The translations under genes were made by a program, and so were the position numbers. 64,000 bases of DNA from Paenibacillus sp. (GTDB lineage Bacteria; Bacillota; Bacilli; Paenibacillales; Paenibacillaceae), in assembly GCA_031254035.1 (NCBI GenBank), contig JAIRVF010000053.1, positions 1-64,000 of the forward strand, given 5' to 3'. Under the pieces are notes generated by a model. It searched no databases. It had not been told where the DNA came from and was given only the letters and a program-made list of their open reading frames with translations. Below are positions 25,663-34,099 of this stretch, one piece after another (the first letter of the stretch is position 1; each line of letters opens with the position of its first letter).

Positions 25663-27393
25663 ATGCAACTAAAGCCATTGAAGCTGCTGGCGGGTGCAGC
25701 CATCATAATAGGGGTTTGCGCGGGGCTGTTGATGCCCGATGCTGTAGGTTTCGCTCAATCTTCCGAGCTCTCTTCTGCAAAGCCGGTTCAGCCTACAAGC
25801 AAACTTGTTGTTCAGTATAGAACCCCATATTTTACGACCCAACCTACTGAAACATCCCTTTGGACGGATCTCAAGGCAGTGGATTACGGTCGTAAGGGTG
25901 AACCGCAGCGGATGGGAACAACGTGGCGTTATGAGAGGGCGCAGGCACAGTTTACGGTGAGCTTCTCCGAAAAAGATAAACTTGAGGCCTGGAAGTGGTT
26001 TCTTCCAGCCGATCAGAAGCTGCATTTGAATGTTTATGCTGGCCTCGATTACGTGTTTGCCTATGATTTCAGAGCGACGCCTGCCGCGCTCACTCTGAAC
26101 AGCCGGCCTGTTTGGAGGAACCAGGGCGACCTGGATTACGCTTATTTGATTGGATCAACGGATCAGGTTCTGCTGGTGAACGGAGATGATGGTGGATTCA
26201 GTGGCTTTCATCATGACTCGTCCATCTATGCTTTGGATCGGGCTTCAGGCCGCAAGCTGTGGCAGGTTGATGCGGGTTTTGGAAATTTCAGCGCCTCATT
26301 GGACGGTTCCCGCAATACGGCCGCGGTATATACCGAATATGATCCTATCAAGAAAGTGTATGAGGGGCATATCCGGGAGATGAGCCTGAAGGATGGCCAT
26401 ATCTTATGGGAAAAGTTGCTGCCTGAAGAACATCTGGTCCAGATGTACGCCGTCAAGGATGCTCTGATCCTGTACCAAATGCCTGATTTCGAGCAGGATT
26501 CCGGATGGATCACCGTATTGGATCGCGCGACAGGCAAACAGAGATGGGCCAAAGCTCTGAACGGAAAGCCGTGTGTTTTCGATACGGAATCGGAAGATCC
26601 ATATATTTTGGTCCAGGAGGGATTGAAGCTATTGGCGCTGGATCCGAAAAACGGGAATGAGATATGGAACGTGATGGGGAAGGGAAGCGAGAGCCCGGAT
26701 CCTCAGCGCAACCCTTATTACAGCTTCGGTAATGTCCGGCTGCCGCTGGAGTCGCGTTCAAGCAACCGCTGGTTTCTTACTGGTGACCAATGGATGCTGC
26801 TGGATACCTTAAGCGGCAAAGTATTGGCAGAATACCCGTGGAATCAGCAGGAGCGTTTCGAAACGACGAATGAACAGCGGTATATCTTGGTACAGCGATC
26901 GGATAGACTAACGGATTATGACGGTTCCAAAGTAAAAGAAACCGTTTTGTATGATGTGATCGAGCAGCGTTCGTTATGGACCTTGCCGGGTAAAGCGGTT
27001 AGCGGCATGTTTGATGGAAGTCGACTGTACGTCGTACTGGATGGATTGCCGACAGCGGTTGACCGTCAAACGGGAACGCTGATCTGGCAGATGCCATTGT
27101 CTGTTCACGAGTCCGCGAACCCGTATACATTGGATGAAATGGCGAAGACCCGTTATGCCGTACTGCCGCAGCGTCTGCTGCTTGGTTATGGCTCCGATCT
27201 GCTGGTGCTGCGGAAGCAGGACGGAAAGGTGCTGGGCAGACTGCAGGACGTCCAAATGGGGCAGAGTGAGGCCAGATATAGAAAGGGGATTGAAGGGCTA
27301 CTGAATATAAGCGCTGACGAAATTTATATCGGTTCTTCGAATGGCGGATTGGCCCGGTATAATGTGACGGAGCTTGAGCGGTTACTCCGATAA
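25663..27393 (+). CDS. Secreted PQQ-like beta-propeller protein
   Basis: 576 residues. The N-terminal signal peptide has its hydrophobic core LLAGAAIIIGVCAGLLM and likely cleavage after AVGFA. Repeated blades have W-containing ends (LWQVDAG, LWEKLLPEE, RWAKALNG, IWNVMGK, LWTLPGK, IWQMPLS), the outer-strand pattern of PQQ-like/BamB-type propellers. No quinoprotein active-site set is visible, so it is likely a binding or scaffold protein of the cell envelope. ATG follows AAAGGTGG. It is monocistronic. Confidence 0.9.
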   Translation: MQLKPLKLLAGAAIIIGVCAGLLMPDAVGFAQSSELSSAKPVQPTSKLVVQYRTPYFTTQPTETSLWTDLKAVDYGRKGEPQRMGTTWRYERAQAQFTVSFSEKDKLEAWKWFLPADQKLHLNVYAGLDYVFAYDFRATPAALTLNSRPVWRNQGDLDYAYLIGSTDQVLLVNGDDGGFSGFHHDSSIYALDRASGRKLWQVDAGFGNFSASLDGSRNTAAVYTEYDPIKKVYEGHIREMSLKDGHILWEKLLPEEHLVQMYAVKDALILYQMPDFEQDSGWITVLDRATGKQRWAKALNGKPCVFDTESEDPYILVQEGLKLLALDPKNGNEIWNVMGKGSESPDPQRNPYYSFGNVRLPLESRSSNRWFLTGDQWMLLDTLSGKVLAEYPWNQQERFETTNEQRYILVQRSDRLTDYDGSKVKETVLYDVIEQRSLWTLPGKAVSGMFDGSRLYVVLDGLPTAVDRQTGTLIWQMPLSVHESANPYTLDEMAKTRYAVLPQRLLLGYGSDLLVLRKQDGKVLGRLQDVQMGQSEARYRKGIEGLLNISADEIYIGSSNGGLARYNVTELERLLR

Positions 27394-27414
27394 CACATGG
27401 TTGTAGATCTTCAT

Positions 27415-27458
27415 GCCAAAAGGGTTCCAAGTTCTGAGCATAGCAAAGCCCTTTTGGC
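27415..27458 (+). terminator. Hairpin after the propeller gene
   Basis: GCCAAAAGGG pairs perfectly with CCCTTTTGGC over a 24-base loop. There is no T-run after it, so termination would be weak or factor-dependent. Confidence 0.45.
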
Positions 27459-27568
27459 GTCTGTCCGAATGTTCCAAGTGCGAGCGCTCGAGTCAAAACA
27501 TTAAACAAATTTCAATTTTAAGCCGATACATATATTGAGAGCATAGGTAAGAAAAGGAGATGGGGAAT

Positions 27569-27979
27569 ATGAGGCTTGAACAAGGCACCACGGCAGGTTG
27601 GAAAGTCCAGGAGCCCAAGCTGGTTATCCGGCGGCAATTAGAATATACGTTTGAGCTTGGCCAAGAACAGGATGCCGATCAGCCGAACAAATCGAAAGGA
27701 ACCGGCGGCAAACTGGTTACATGCCGGGAAGGCGGTTATATCAGGCAGTACATTGTTCGTGCGGACGGCAGCCGGATTCTGCTGAGCGAGATGAAGGAGC
27801 CTAAGAGCGATGCTGCTTCTCTGATGCAAACCGATAACGAGGCGGATTATGGCAAACAGGAAGATTCCATGGGCCAAAGCACGGAGGACGTGATACAACT
27901 GCTTAATGTACAGGCGGGGATCGCAGCCGATTATCGTAAAAAAACGGTTCATCTGACGGCTTCGTATAACACACTGTAA
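27569..27979 (+). CDS. Hypothetical protein
   Basis: 136 residues from ATG 27569, with AAGGAG ending 9 bases before it; the ATG at 27560 directly follows the site. It is soluble and charged, without signal peptide or recognised domain. KLVTCREGGYIRQYIVRADGSRILLSEMKEP looks like a beta hairpin; the rest is low in complexity (many Asp, Gln, Lys). I can suggest no function. Confidence 0.68.
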   Translation: MRLEQGTTAGWKVQEPKLVIRRQLEYTFELGQEQDADQPNKSKGTGGKLVTCREGGYIRQYIVRADGSRILLSEMKEPKSDAASLMQTDNEADYGKQEDSMGQSTEDVIQLLNVQAGIAADYRKKTVHLTASYNTL

Positions 27980-28044
27980 ATGAACGGGGCCGGTTCCGTT
28001 ATCGTAACGCGAGAAGCCATGAAGGAAAATGCATGCCGGATGAG

Positions 28045-28168
28045 CTGCACCTCCAATAGTTAGACACCATCTAACTATTGGAGGTGCAGTTTTTATATGG
28101 CCAGATTCAGTACAGATGAAAGGTACCACCGGATTTTGTCAAACATCACGATGTATGTTGAAATTTAA
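28045..28168 (+). mobile_element. IS3-family-like remnant (abutted ends plus start of orfA)
   Basis: A perfect 20-bp inverted repeat (28045-28064 / 28070-28089) with a 5-base loop reads like IS3-type terminal repeats (AATAGTTAGACA ends) placed right end to left end. Seven bases inside the second arm an ATG (28097) opens MARFSTDERYHR, which resembles the N-terminus of IS3 OrfA transposases, but stops after 23 codons. This fits an internally deleted element or an old junction. The palindrome could alternatively act as a terminator, as it is followed by GTTTTT. Confidence 0.5.
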
Positions 28169-28860
28169 TGATTTGTAATATCGAAAAAAAATGTCTCTTT
28201 TAACCCCTTTTTTCCTTCAGGAGTGATTTTTATCGCTCGTGTCTTAGGTAAACGTTGAACCCAATGTAATTCCAATAGTCTTTCTAGAAGGGCATTTCCT
28301 AATGCTCCCGCAAGATGATAACGTCTTTCACTCCAATCTAAACATTTATGTGAGAATGAACGACGCTTCTTCTTAATTCTTTCAAGATCAATCTCAAGGG
28401 TTGTAAAGAATTCCTCCCCTTTTTCAGTAACAGTAAAATGGTCATTTTCTTCGCAAATCATACCCATTTTAATTAAAGAGTCTGTTAACTGTACTCCTAA
28501 ATTCCCCGCGAGATGATCATAACATGTTCTTGCCAAACGTAATGATTTATCCTCTGAAGCTTGTTTTAATGACTTAATTTCAACTGGAGGAGATATGGAT
28601 AAAAGTGACTCCATAATTTGAGCAACTTCATGATTTTGAATCCCATAGTATCGATGTCGTCCTTGTTTTTCAACAGTAACTATATTCGCATCGACCATTT
28701 TTGTTAAGTGGAAACTAGCCGTTTGTGGTTTGATCCCTGCCATATATGCGAGTTCACTTGCAGGATGGAATCTACCGTCTAATAAGACTGATAATATTGC
28801 TGCGCGAGAAGCTTCACTCACAAGAGTAGCAACCATTGCTGCATTTGGGTTTGCATTCAT
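28165..28860 (-). CDS. ArsR-family winged-helix regulator
   Basis: 231 residues. The N-terminal HTH (ASRAAILSVLLDGRFHPASELAYMAGIKPQTASFHLTKMVDANIV, wing GRHRYYGIQ) is of ArsR type. A C-terminal half of about 130 residues (LARTCYDHLAGNLGVQLTDSLIKMGMI) is the usual extension of the YcxD/Rv-type subgroup that senses small molecules. No CxC metal site is visible. It is divergent from the flavin-reductase gene at 28965, so it probably represses that promoter. Its codons are AT-rich. Confidence 0.9.
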   Translation of the reverse strand: MNANPNAAMVATLVSEASRAAILSVLLDGRFHPASELAYMAGIKPQTASFHLTKMVDANIVTVEKQGRHRYYGIQNHEVAQIMESLLSISPPVEIKSLKQASEDKSLRLARTCYDHLAGNLGVQLTDSLIKMGMICEENDHFTVTEKGEEFFTTLEIDLERIKKKRRSFSHKCLDWSERRYHLAGALGNALLERLLELHWVQRLPKTRAIKITPEGKKGLKETFFFDITNH

Positions 28861-28886
28861 TTTAATTCCTCCCTTATGTATTCCAC

Positions 28887-28906
28887 ATTTCGATGATAGT
28901 CGAAAT
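28887..28906. promoter_or_regulatory. Candidate operator between arsR-type and flavin-reductase genes
   Basis: ATTTCGA (28887-28893) and TCGAAAT (28900-28906) form an inverted repeat with a 6-base spacer in the 104-base divergent promoter region. This is a fitting size for a winged-helix dimer. Confidence 0.5.
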
Positions 28907-28964
28907 ATTTATGGTTTACAATGCATTTAATAAGAGGAAAGACATGTAGGAGGAGAAATAAAAT

Positions 28965-29585
28965 ATGAACATAATGAATCAAATTCCAAACACAAAAGTT
29001 ATAGAGCCTAAAATCTTATATTATGGAACTCCTGTAATTTTACTTAATACGTTGAATGAGGATGAGACAGTAAACATTAGTCCTATATCATCATCATGGG
29101 CATTATTGAACTGTATAATATTAGGTGTTGGGCTTGGTGGGAAAGCCATTGAAAATTTAGAACGACACCCTGAATGTGTAATTAATGTTCCAGATCCTTC
29201 TCTATGGGAGAATGTTGAACAATTAGCCCCTTATACAGGGAAAAATCCAGTTCCAGATTATAAGAGACAGAATGGTTTTACATATAGAAAAGAAAAATAT
29301 GATATTAGTAAATTAACACCTATTGAGTCTAAAACGGTCAAGCCTACTCGGATTTTGGAATGTCCAATTCAAATTGAGGCAAGGGTAAAACATATTCGCA
29401 TTCCTGATTATTCTCCTAATTTTGCAATTGTAGAAACACAAACTGTACATGTACATGCTCATACGGAAATTATTATTGAAGAAGATCATATTGATCCCAA
29501 TAAATGGAGTCCACTGATATATAATTTCCGGCATTATTTTGGTCTTGGTAACCATTTAGGTAAAACCTTTCGATCCGAAATATAA
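28965..29585 (+). CDS. Flavin-reductase-like FMN-binding protein
   Basis: 206 residues of the flavin-reductase-like split barrel: ILYYGTPVILLNTLNEDETVNISPISSSWALLNCIILGVG is the usual N-terminal FMN-binding region and NLERHPECVINVPD the next motif. Members bind FMN and serve as flavin reductases or as oxidoreductases of small molecules. ATG follows AGGAGGAG. AT-rich codons and the paired ArsR-type repressor suggest an acquired detoxification pair. Confidence 0.88.
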   Translation: MNIMNQIPNTKVIEPKILYYGTPVILLNTLNEDETVNISPISSSWALLNCIILGVGLGGKAIENLERHPECVINVPDPSLWENVEQLAPYTGKNPVPDYKRQNGFTYRKEKYDISKLTPIESKTVKPTRILECPIQIEARVKHIRIPDYSPNFAIVETQTVHVHAHTEIIIEEDHIDPNKWSPLIYNFRHYFGLGNHLGKTFRSEI

Positions 29586-29682
29586 ATATATTATGAGCCT
29601 AAATGTACCCACGCCGGAATACGAAATAATTTGTCGGGGCCTCCCCTGTATGTTATTCTGTAACGCAAGAGCCATTAGGATT

Positions 29683-29711
29683 ACCGCATGCCGGAAGGCT
29701 GCGGTTTTTTC
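29683..29711 (+). terminator. Terminator before tatD
   Basis: ACCGCA/TGCGGT stem around an 11-base loop, followed by TTTTTT. It would stop transcription from the flavin-reductase gene. Confidence 0.75.
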
Positions 29712-29743
29712 GCAATGAAGGTTATTTTCGTGAAAGGGGCATT

Positions 29744-30541
29744 ATGATGCATATACCAATTATAGATATCGGAGTTAATTTGACTAACCGTGCTTTTGAC
29801 AAAGACCGCGGGGAGGTATTGGCACGGGCGGAAGCCGCCGGTGTGTCACCCCTTGTCATCACTGGAACGAGCGTGGCAAGCAGCCGGAAAGCCGCGGAGT
29901 TTGCAGGGTTGCATCCACAGAAACTATATGCGACGGCAGGCGTGCATCCCCATGACGTAAAGGGATGCGGAGCAGGTACGCTGGACGAGCTGCGCAAGCT
30001 CGCCGCTCTGCCGCAGGTGGTGGCCATCGGTGAATGCGGACTAGATTACAACCGGGATTTCTCTCCGCGTGATGTGCAGCGTGAATGGTTTCGGAAGCAG
30101 GTAAAGCTTGCGGAGGAGCTAGGAATGCCGCTATTTTTACACGAACGGGATGCGTTTGCCGATTTTGCAGCTATCATGCGGGAATTTCCGGAAATGATCG
30201 CGAAATCAGTTGTACATTGCTTTACAGGAACTGTAGATGAGCTTGAGGCTTATCTGGATATGGGTTTTCACATCGGTATTACTGGTTGGATCTGCGACGA
30301 GCGGCGCGGTCAACATTTGCGTGAGCTTGTCAAAAGAATTCCGCTAGAGCGCCTCATGATCGAAACAGATGCTCCTTATCTGACACCACGCGACATGAGA
30401 CCGAGGCCCAAGGATGGGCGGAACGAGCCAGCTTTCTTAGAACATATCGTGAAGGTAGTCGCCTCTTGTATGGGAAGGGACCTGGAGGAAGTAGCTAACG
30501 GTACACGCCAAACGACAAAAGCGTTTTTTCAAATCCCTTAA
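29744..30541 (+). CDS. tatD: TatD-family metal-dependent hydrolase
   Basis: 265 residues, amidohydrolase-type TIM barrel. It matches E. coli TatD motif by motif: IDIGVNLT at the start (instead of the usual HxH), TAGVHPHD, AIGECGLDYNR with the Glu ligand, VVHCFTGT, ITGWICDERRG, and IETDAPYLTPRD. TatD acts as a 3'-5' DNA exonuclease and in DNA repair. This is not the YabD type found near rRNA-processing genes in Bacillus, so a second TatD-like gene may exist elsewhere. ATG is preceded by GAAAGGGGC. Confidence 0.93.
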   Translation: MMHIPIIDIGVNLTNRAFDKDRGEVLARAEAAGVSPLVITGTSVASSRKAAEFAGLHPQKLYATAGVHPHDVKGCGAGTLDELRKLAALPQVVAIGECGLDYNRDFSPRDVQREWFRKQVKLAEELGMPLFLHERDAFADFAAIMREFPEMIAKSVVHCFTGTVDELEAYLDMGFHIGITGWICDERRGQHLRELVKRIPLERLMIETDAPYLTPRDMRPRPKDGRNEPAFLEHIVKVVASCMGRDLEEVANGTRQTTKAFFQIP

Positions 30542-30587
30542 TCGCTTAAGCATTTTCTTTTCTTATATATTCGGGATGTTGGCACTG

Positions 30588-30596
30588 TTGTATAAT
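30588..30596 (+). promoter_or_regulatory. Extended -10 promoter
   Basis: TTGTATAAT contains a perfect TATAAT with an upstream TG; the -35 region is weak. It lies 58 bases before the diguanylate cyclase start. Confidence 0.5.
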
Positions 30597-30653
30597 GTGT
30601 AATGACATGGAAGGGACTATCTTCCACATTTATGAAGCAGGCGGGATGAGACT

Positions 30654-32228
30654 TTGAAGCATTTTATCAAAAAAGGAATTACACTCCGGATTACCATTTC
30701 GCTGCTAGTCATCACGGCGATTTTACTTACGATGCTAACATGCATTACCTCTGCTTTACAGGTTAACCGTACTTCCTTGATCAATAATTATTTGAATAAA
30801 AATGAATCCTATTCGAAGAAACTGGCTTCCAATACGAGTGATCTGCTGAAAACGATGGAGAACAACATTAAGGTAATTTCCTCTATTTCAGCACGCGACA
30901 GTATGACGGATCCTCAAATGATCAATGATCTGTTTCAGGAAAATACTCAATATTTCAACTCCATCGTGATCGCGGACAAAAACCGGGTGGTTCAGGCTTT
31001 GAGCCCAAGCACTATCGGAATATCCGTGGGGGACAAGCTGACTTCCGAGCAGAGTAAGATGGCCGTGGCTAAGAAAAAACCTTTCATTTCCGAACCTTAT
31101 CGCGCGACCACGGGACGGCTCATTATCCTCATTTCCGCTCCCATTGTGGATAAACTGGGGGAGTATAAAGGATTGGTGGGAGGAACCATCTATTTGGAGG
31201 AAAAAAACGTGCTGAGCACGATGCTTAAGGAGCATTTTTTCGGAGACGGTTCTTATGTGTACGTAGTAGAGAAAAAAGGGGATCTGATTTTCCATCCAGA
31301 ACAAAAACGGATCGGGCAGCATGTCATTCAAAATGAAGTCGTACGGAAGGTGGTATCGGGTCAAAGCGGTTCCCAGAAGGTCACGAATTCCTTAGGCAAG
31401 GATTTTTTGGCGGGTTATGCGTATGAACCGAGCTGTTCCTGGGGAATCATTTCCCAGACTCCGTATGAAGTAATCCATAAACCAATGAATAATTTGGTGC
31501 AGAGTATGCTGCTTTTTTCATTGCCGTTTCTGCTACTGATTCTGATTCTTGGCTGGTGGATCGCAAGCCGGATTGCCAAACCGCTGCATACGCTGGCGCG
31601 TTTTTCGGATAAGGCGACTCTGAAACTCGTGCCTGCCGAAAACATTCCGGACATTCACTCCTCCTATTACGAAGTCAGGCTGTTATCGCAAAGCGTCAAG
31701 ATTGCGCTGCAAAGCATGAATCGGGATTTGACGCATTTGAGGCATGAAGTGAACATTGATGAGTTGACCGGCCTTGTCAACCGAAGAGGTTTTGACAGCG
31801 TGCTGGCCGATTGGGTGGAGAGCAAAGCACCCTTTGCGCTGGTTATGATCGATATTGACCATTTCAAGCAAGTGAACGATACGTATGGACATGTTATTGG
31901 CGACGAGGTTTTGCGCTATTTGGCGCGGCTGATGCAGCTGATCTCCTCCGAGGAAGACGTAGTTTTTCGCTATGGGGGCGAAGAGTTTGGCATATTGATC
32001 AGGTATTGCGGCCATGGCAGGGCCAAAGATGTGGCGGACCGGTTGCGTGAGCAGCTTGCCATAACCAAAAGCCCGACCGGCCAATTGATTACGATTTCCG
32101 CAGGCATTTCATCGTTTCCGGCCCATGGGGCGTCCGCCGAGCAGCTGGTAATGCGTGCGGATGAAGCGCTCTATCAATCCAAAGAAAACGGTCGAAACCG
32201 GACCACGGTGAGTAAAGTCACGGAGTAA
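30654..32228 (+). CDS. Membrane diguanylate cyclase with dCACHE sensor
   Basis: 524 residues from TTG 30654. A transmembrane helix (about 8-30) and a second near 280-300 (MLLFSLPFLLLILILGWWIA) enclose an extracellular dCACHE domain. A HAMP-like linker (RIAKPLHTLARFSDKA) leads to a GGDEF domain whose active site reads RYGGEEFG. The upstream DELTGLVNRRGF and the DIDHFKQVNDTYGH metal/nucleotide loops are intact, so it should make cyclic di-GMP from GTP in response to an external ligand. An inhibitory RxxD site is not evident. Confidence 0.93.
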   Translation: MKHFIKKGITLRITISLLVITAILLTMLTCITSALQVNRTSLINNYLNKNESYSKKLASNTSDLLKTMENNIKVISSISARDSMTDPQMINDLFQENTQYFNSIVIADKNRVVQALSPSTIGISVGDKLTSEQSKMAVAKKKPFISEPYRATTGRLIILISAPIVDKLGEYKGLVGGTIYLEEKNVLSTMLKEHFFGDGSYVYVVEKKGDLIFHPEQKRIGQHVIQNEVVRKVVSGQSGSQKVTNSLGKDFLAGYAYEPSCSWGIISQTPYEVIHKPMNNLVQSMLLFSLPFLLLILILGWWIASRIAKPLHTLARFSDKATLKLVPAENIPDIHSSYYEVRLLSQSVKIALQSMNRDLTHLRHEVNIDELTGLVNRRGFDSVLADWVESKAPFALVMIDIDHFKQVNDTYGHVIGDEVLRYLARLMQLISSEEDVVFRYGGEEFGILIRYCGHGRAKDVADRLREQLAITKSPTGQLITISAGISSFPAHGASAEQLVMRADEALYQSKENGRNRTTVSKVTE

Positions 32229-32262
32229 CGAGGTAAAAATCACCTATAACGGAACTTTCGAA

Positions 32263-32291
32263 TTGTGAAAACAGCCAGCATGTGCTAAGAT
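32263..32291 (+). promoter_or_regulatory. Promoter of the hflX leader
   Basis: TTGTGA (32263-32268) and TAAGAT (32286-32291) with a 17-base spacer and an upstream TG of an extended -10. It would start a leader of about 440 bases before hflX. Confidence 0.55.
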
Positions 32292-32327
32292 GGTAACAAT
32301 TATAATGATCGGAGGGTTCGCGAAGCT

Positions 32328-32369
32328 ATGATTAACATTAAATTCCGTTTTTTCTCTTTGTGCCGCTAA
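32328..32369 (+). CDS. uORF / leader peptide of hflX (13 aa)
   Basis: ATG 32328 has GGAGGG 12 bases upstream and encodes MINIKFRFFSLCR before TAA 32367. The distance to hflX is 368 bases, filled with hairpins and two terminators. Short, well-initiated uORFs ahead of terminators control several ribosome-protection genes in Firmicutes, where a stalled ribosome on the uORF prevents terminator formation. Nothing else explains a 13-codon frame with such a binding site here. Confidence 0.6.
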   Translation: MINIKFRFFSLCR

Positions 32370-32383
32370 TTGAATAGTGCTCA

Positions 32384-32705
32384 AAGGCCCTGCGCTGGTG
32401 CAGGGCGAACGGGATTGGTATGCATATCTTCGGATGAACCCAAAATAAATCATACGTGTGCCGCTAAAGTCACTTTAGGCTTTGCGGTGCGCAAGGGTTG
32501 CAGCAGGAGAGGCTTCTTAGCCCCTCCTTTGCTGTTTCCGGGCAGTTTTTACCGCTGGCTTTGCGGTGTTTTTTTGAACCTGCCGGATCAAGACGAATCC
32601 AATGCCTCTTAGGCTTTTTCCTGCATTCGCAAGGGCCGTATAGGCAGCCGCTGTTCTACCGTTCGCTCAAACCACAGGCAGAGGCCTGCGGTTTTTTTGT
32701 TTTTT
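32384..32705 (+). promoter_or_regulatory. hflX attenuator region with two terminators
   Basis: The region has a hairpin GCCCTGC/GCAGGGC just after the uORF and a stem GGAGAGGC/GCCCCTCC near 32508-32535. A terminator-like ACCGC/GCGGT stem with seven T's follows near 32549-32575. The last terminator has ACCACAGGC (32671-32679) pairing with GCCTGCGGT (32684-32692) and is followed by TTTTTTGTTTTTTT. Both terminators lie between the uORF and hflX, so basal transcription should mostly stop. I could not compute the alternative (antiterminator) folds. Confidence 0.6.
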
Positions 32706-32737
32706 TAGTAATAATAAAACATGGAGGGATTCATTTT

Positions 32738-34027
32738 ATGAAACAACCTGAACAACTCGAAATACTGGAGCAGCGCGCCGTACTCGTCGGCGTGAACCTG
32801 AACAGTCAGAAAGATTTTGATTATTCCATGGAGGAGCTCGGCAATCTCGCGGAGGCTTGCGGCGTGGAAGTGGTGGGCCAGCTTACTCAAAATATGGAAC
32901 GAATCAATAAATCGCACTACATCGGCACAGGAAAGGTAGAGGAGCTCTCTGGTTTGTATAAAGGGCTGCAGGCCAATCTGATCATCTTTAATGATGAACT
33001 GTCCCCTTCGCAGCTGCGCAACTTGGAATCCGACCTAGACTGCAAGGTCATTGACCGTACGATTCTCATTCTAGACATTTTTGAGAAACGCGCAAAAACC
33101 CGTGAAGCCCAGCTTCAAGTCGAAGTGGCCCAGCTCCAGTACATGCTGCCGCGTCTGATCGGACTACGCGAATCGCTGGGGCGCCAAAGCGGCGGCGTTG
33201 GGACGAAGAACAAAGGTGCCGGCGAAACGAGATTAGAGCTGGACCGACGCCGGATCGAAGAGAAAATCACCGCCTTAAACAAGGAGCTTGAGTCCTTGGT
33301 GTTCCAGCGCCAGACACAGCGCAAGCAGCGCAAAAAAAATGCGCTGCCGGTCGTTTCTCTGGTCGGTTATACCAACGCTGGCAAGTCCACAATCATGAAC
33401 GCCATGATCGAGAAGTTCGGAGCTGCCGGAGGAAGTGGCGAAAAAAGCGTATTTGAGAAGGATATGCTGTTTGCAACATTGGAAACTTCGGTCCGAAATA
33501 TTCAGCTTGAAGACAATAAAAGCTTCTTGCTAACCGATACCGTCGGTTTTGTTAGTAAACTCCCACATCATTTGGTCAAAGCTTTCCGCTCGACGCTTGA
33601 AGAGGTTGCTGAGGCTGATTTGCTGATTCATGTTGTGGATTATGCCAACGAGAAATATGAACAGCTGATTCAAATTACCGAAAATACGCTAAAGGATATT
33701 GGCGTCACGGATATCCCGACGATTTTTGCCTATAACAAATGTGATCTGGCAGGTCGCGAAATCCCTGAAGTGATGGAGAAAAGCATTTACATGGCGGCTA
33801 AACCGCGAGTCGGGATCGATGAGTTGGTGGACCTTATCAAAGGTTTTATTTTCAAGGATTACATTCACTGCGAAATGCTGGTTCCTTACGATCAAGGCCA
33901 GGTGGTGTCTTATCTGAATGAGCATGCGGATATTAAGGCAACCGAATATGAAAACGAAGGAACACGCCTTACACTCGAATGTAGACAGATGGATTATGAG
34001 AAATACCGCGAATTTGTGATTGAATAA
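32738..34027 (+). CDS. hflX: GTPase HflX, ribosome-splitting factor
   Basis: 429 residues from ATG 32738, with GGAGGG upstream; longer in-frame readings run through the terminators. The N-terminal HflX domain carries SHYIGTGKVEEL and FNDELSPSQLRNLE. It is followed by the GGVGTKNKGAGETRLELDRRRI linker, and a G domain with GYTNAGKST (G1), DTVGF (G3) and NKCD (G4). HflX splits stalled 70S ribosomes under heat or antibiotic stress. The uORF/terminator leader suggests induction by translation inhibitors. Confidence 0.95.
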   Translation: MKQPEQLEILEQRAVLVGVNLNSQKDFDYSMEELGNLAEACGVEVVGQLTQNMERINKSHYIGTGKVEELSGLYKGLQANLIIFNDELSPSQLRNLESDLDCKVIDRTILILDIFEKRAKTREAQLQVEVAQLQYMLPRLIGLRESLGRQSGGVGTKNKGAGETRLELDRRRIEEKITALNKELESLVFQRQTQRKQRKKNALPVVSLVGYTNAGKSTIMNAMIEKFGAAGGSGEKSVFEKDMLFATLETSVRNIQLEDNKSFLLTDTVGFVSKLPHHLVKAFRSTLEEVAEADLLIHVVDYANEKYEQLIQITENTLKDIGVTDIPTIFAYNKCDLAGREIPEVMEKSIYMAAKPRVGIDELVDLIKGFIFKDYIHCEMLVPYDQGQVVSYLNEHADIKATEYENEGTRLTLECRQMDYEKYREFVIE

Positions 34028-34057
34028 GGGAAACGAATAGAAAGCTAAGTTTAAACT

Positions 34058-34099
34058 GCGACCGTTTCACGGAATTTTACCGGAAACGGTCGCTTTTTT
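34058..34099. terminator. Bidirectional terminator between hflX and phnE
   Basis: A perfect 11-bp stem GCGACCGTTTC (34058-34068) / GAAACGGTCGC (34083-34093) with TTTTTT behind it. It abuts the stop codon of the convergent phnE. Confidence 0.9.

Noticed and set aside
32498..32737. N-terminal extension of HflX reaching into the leader
   Set aside because: The frame crosses two terminators; a proper binding site and the HflX family start are at 32738.
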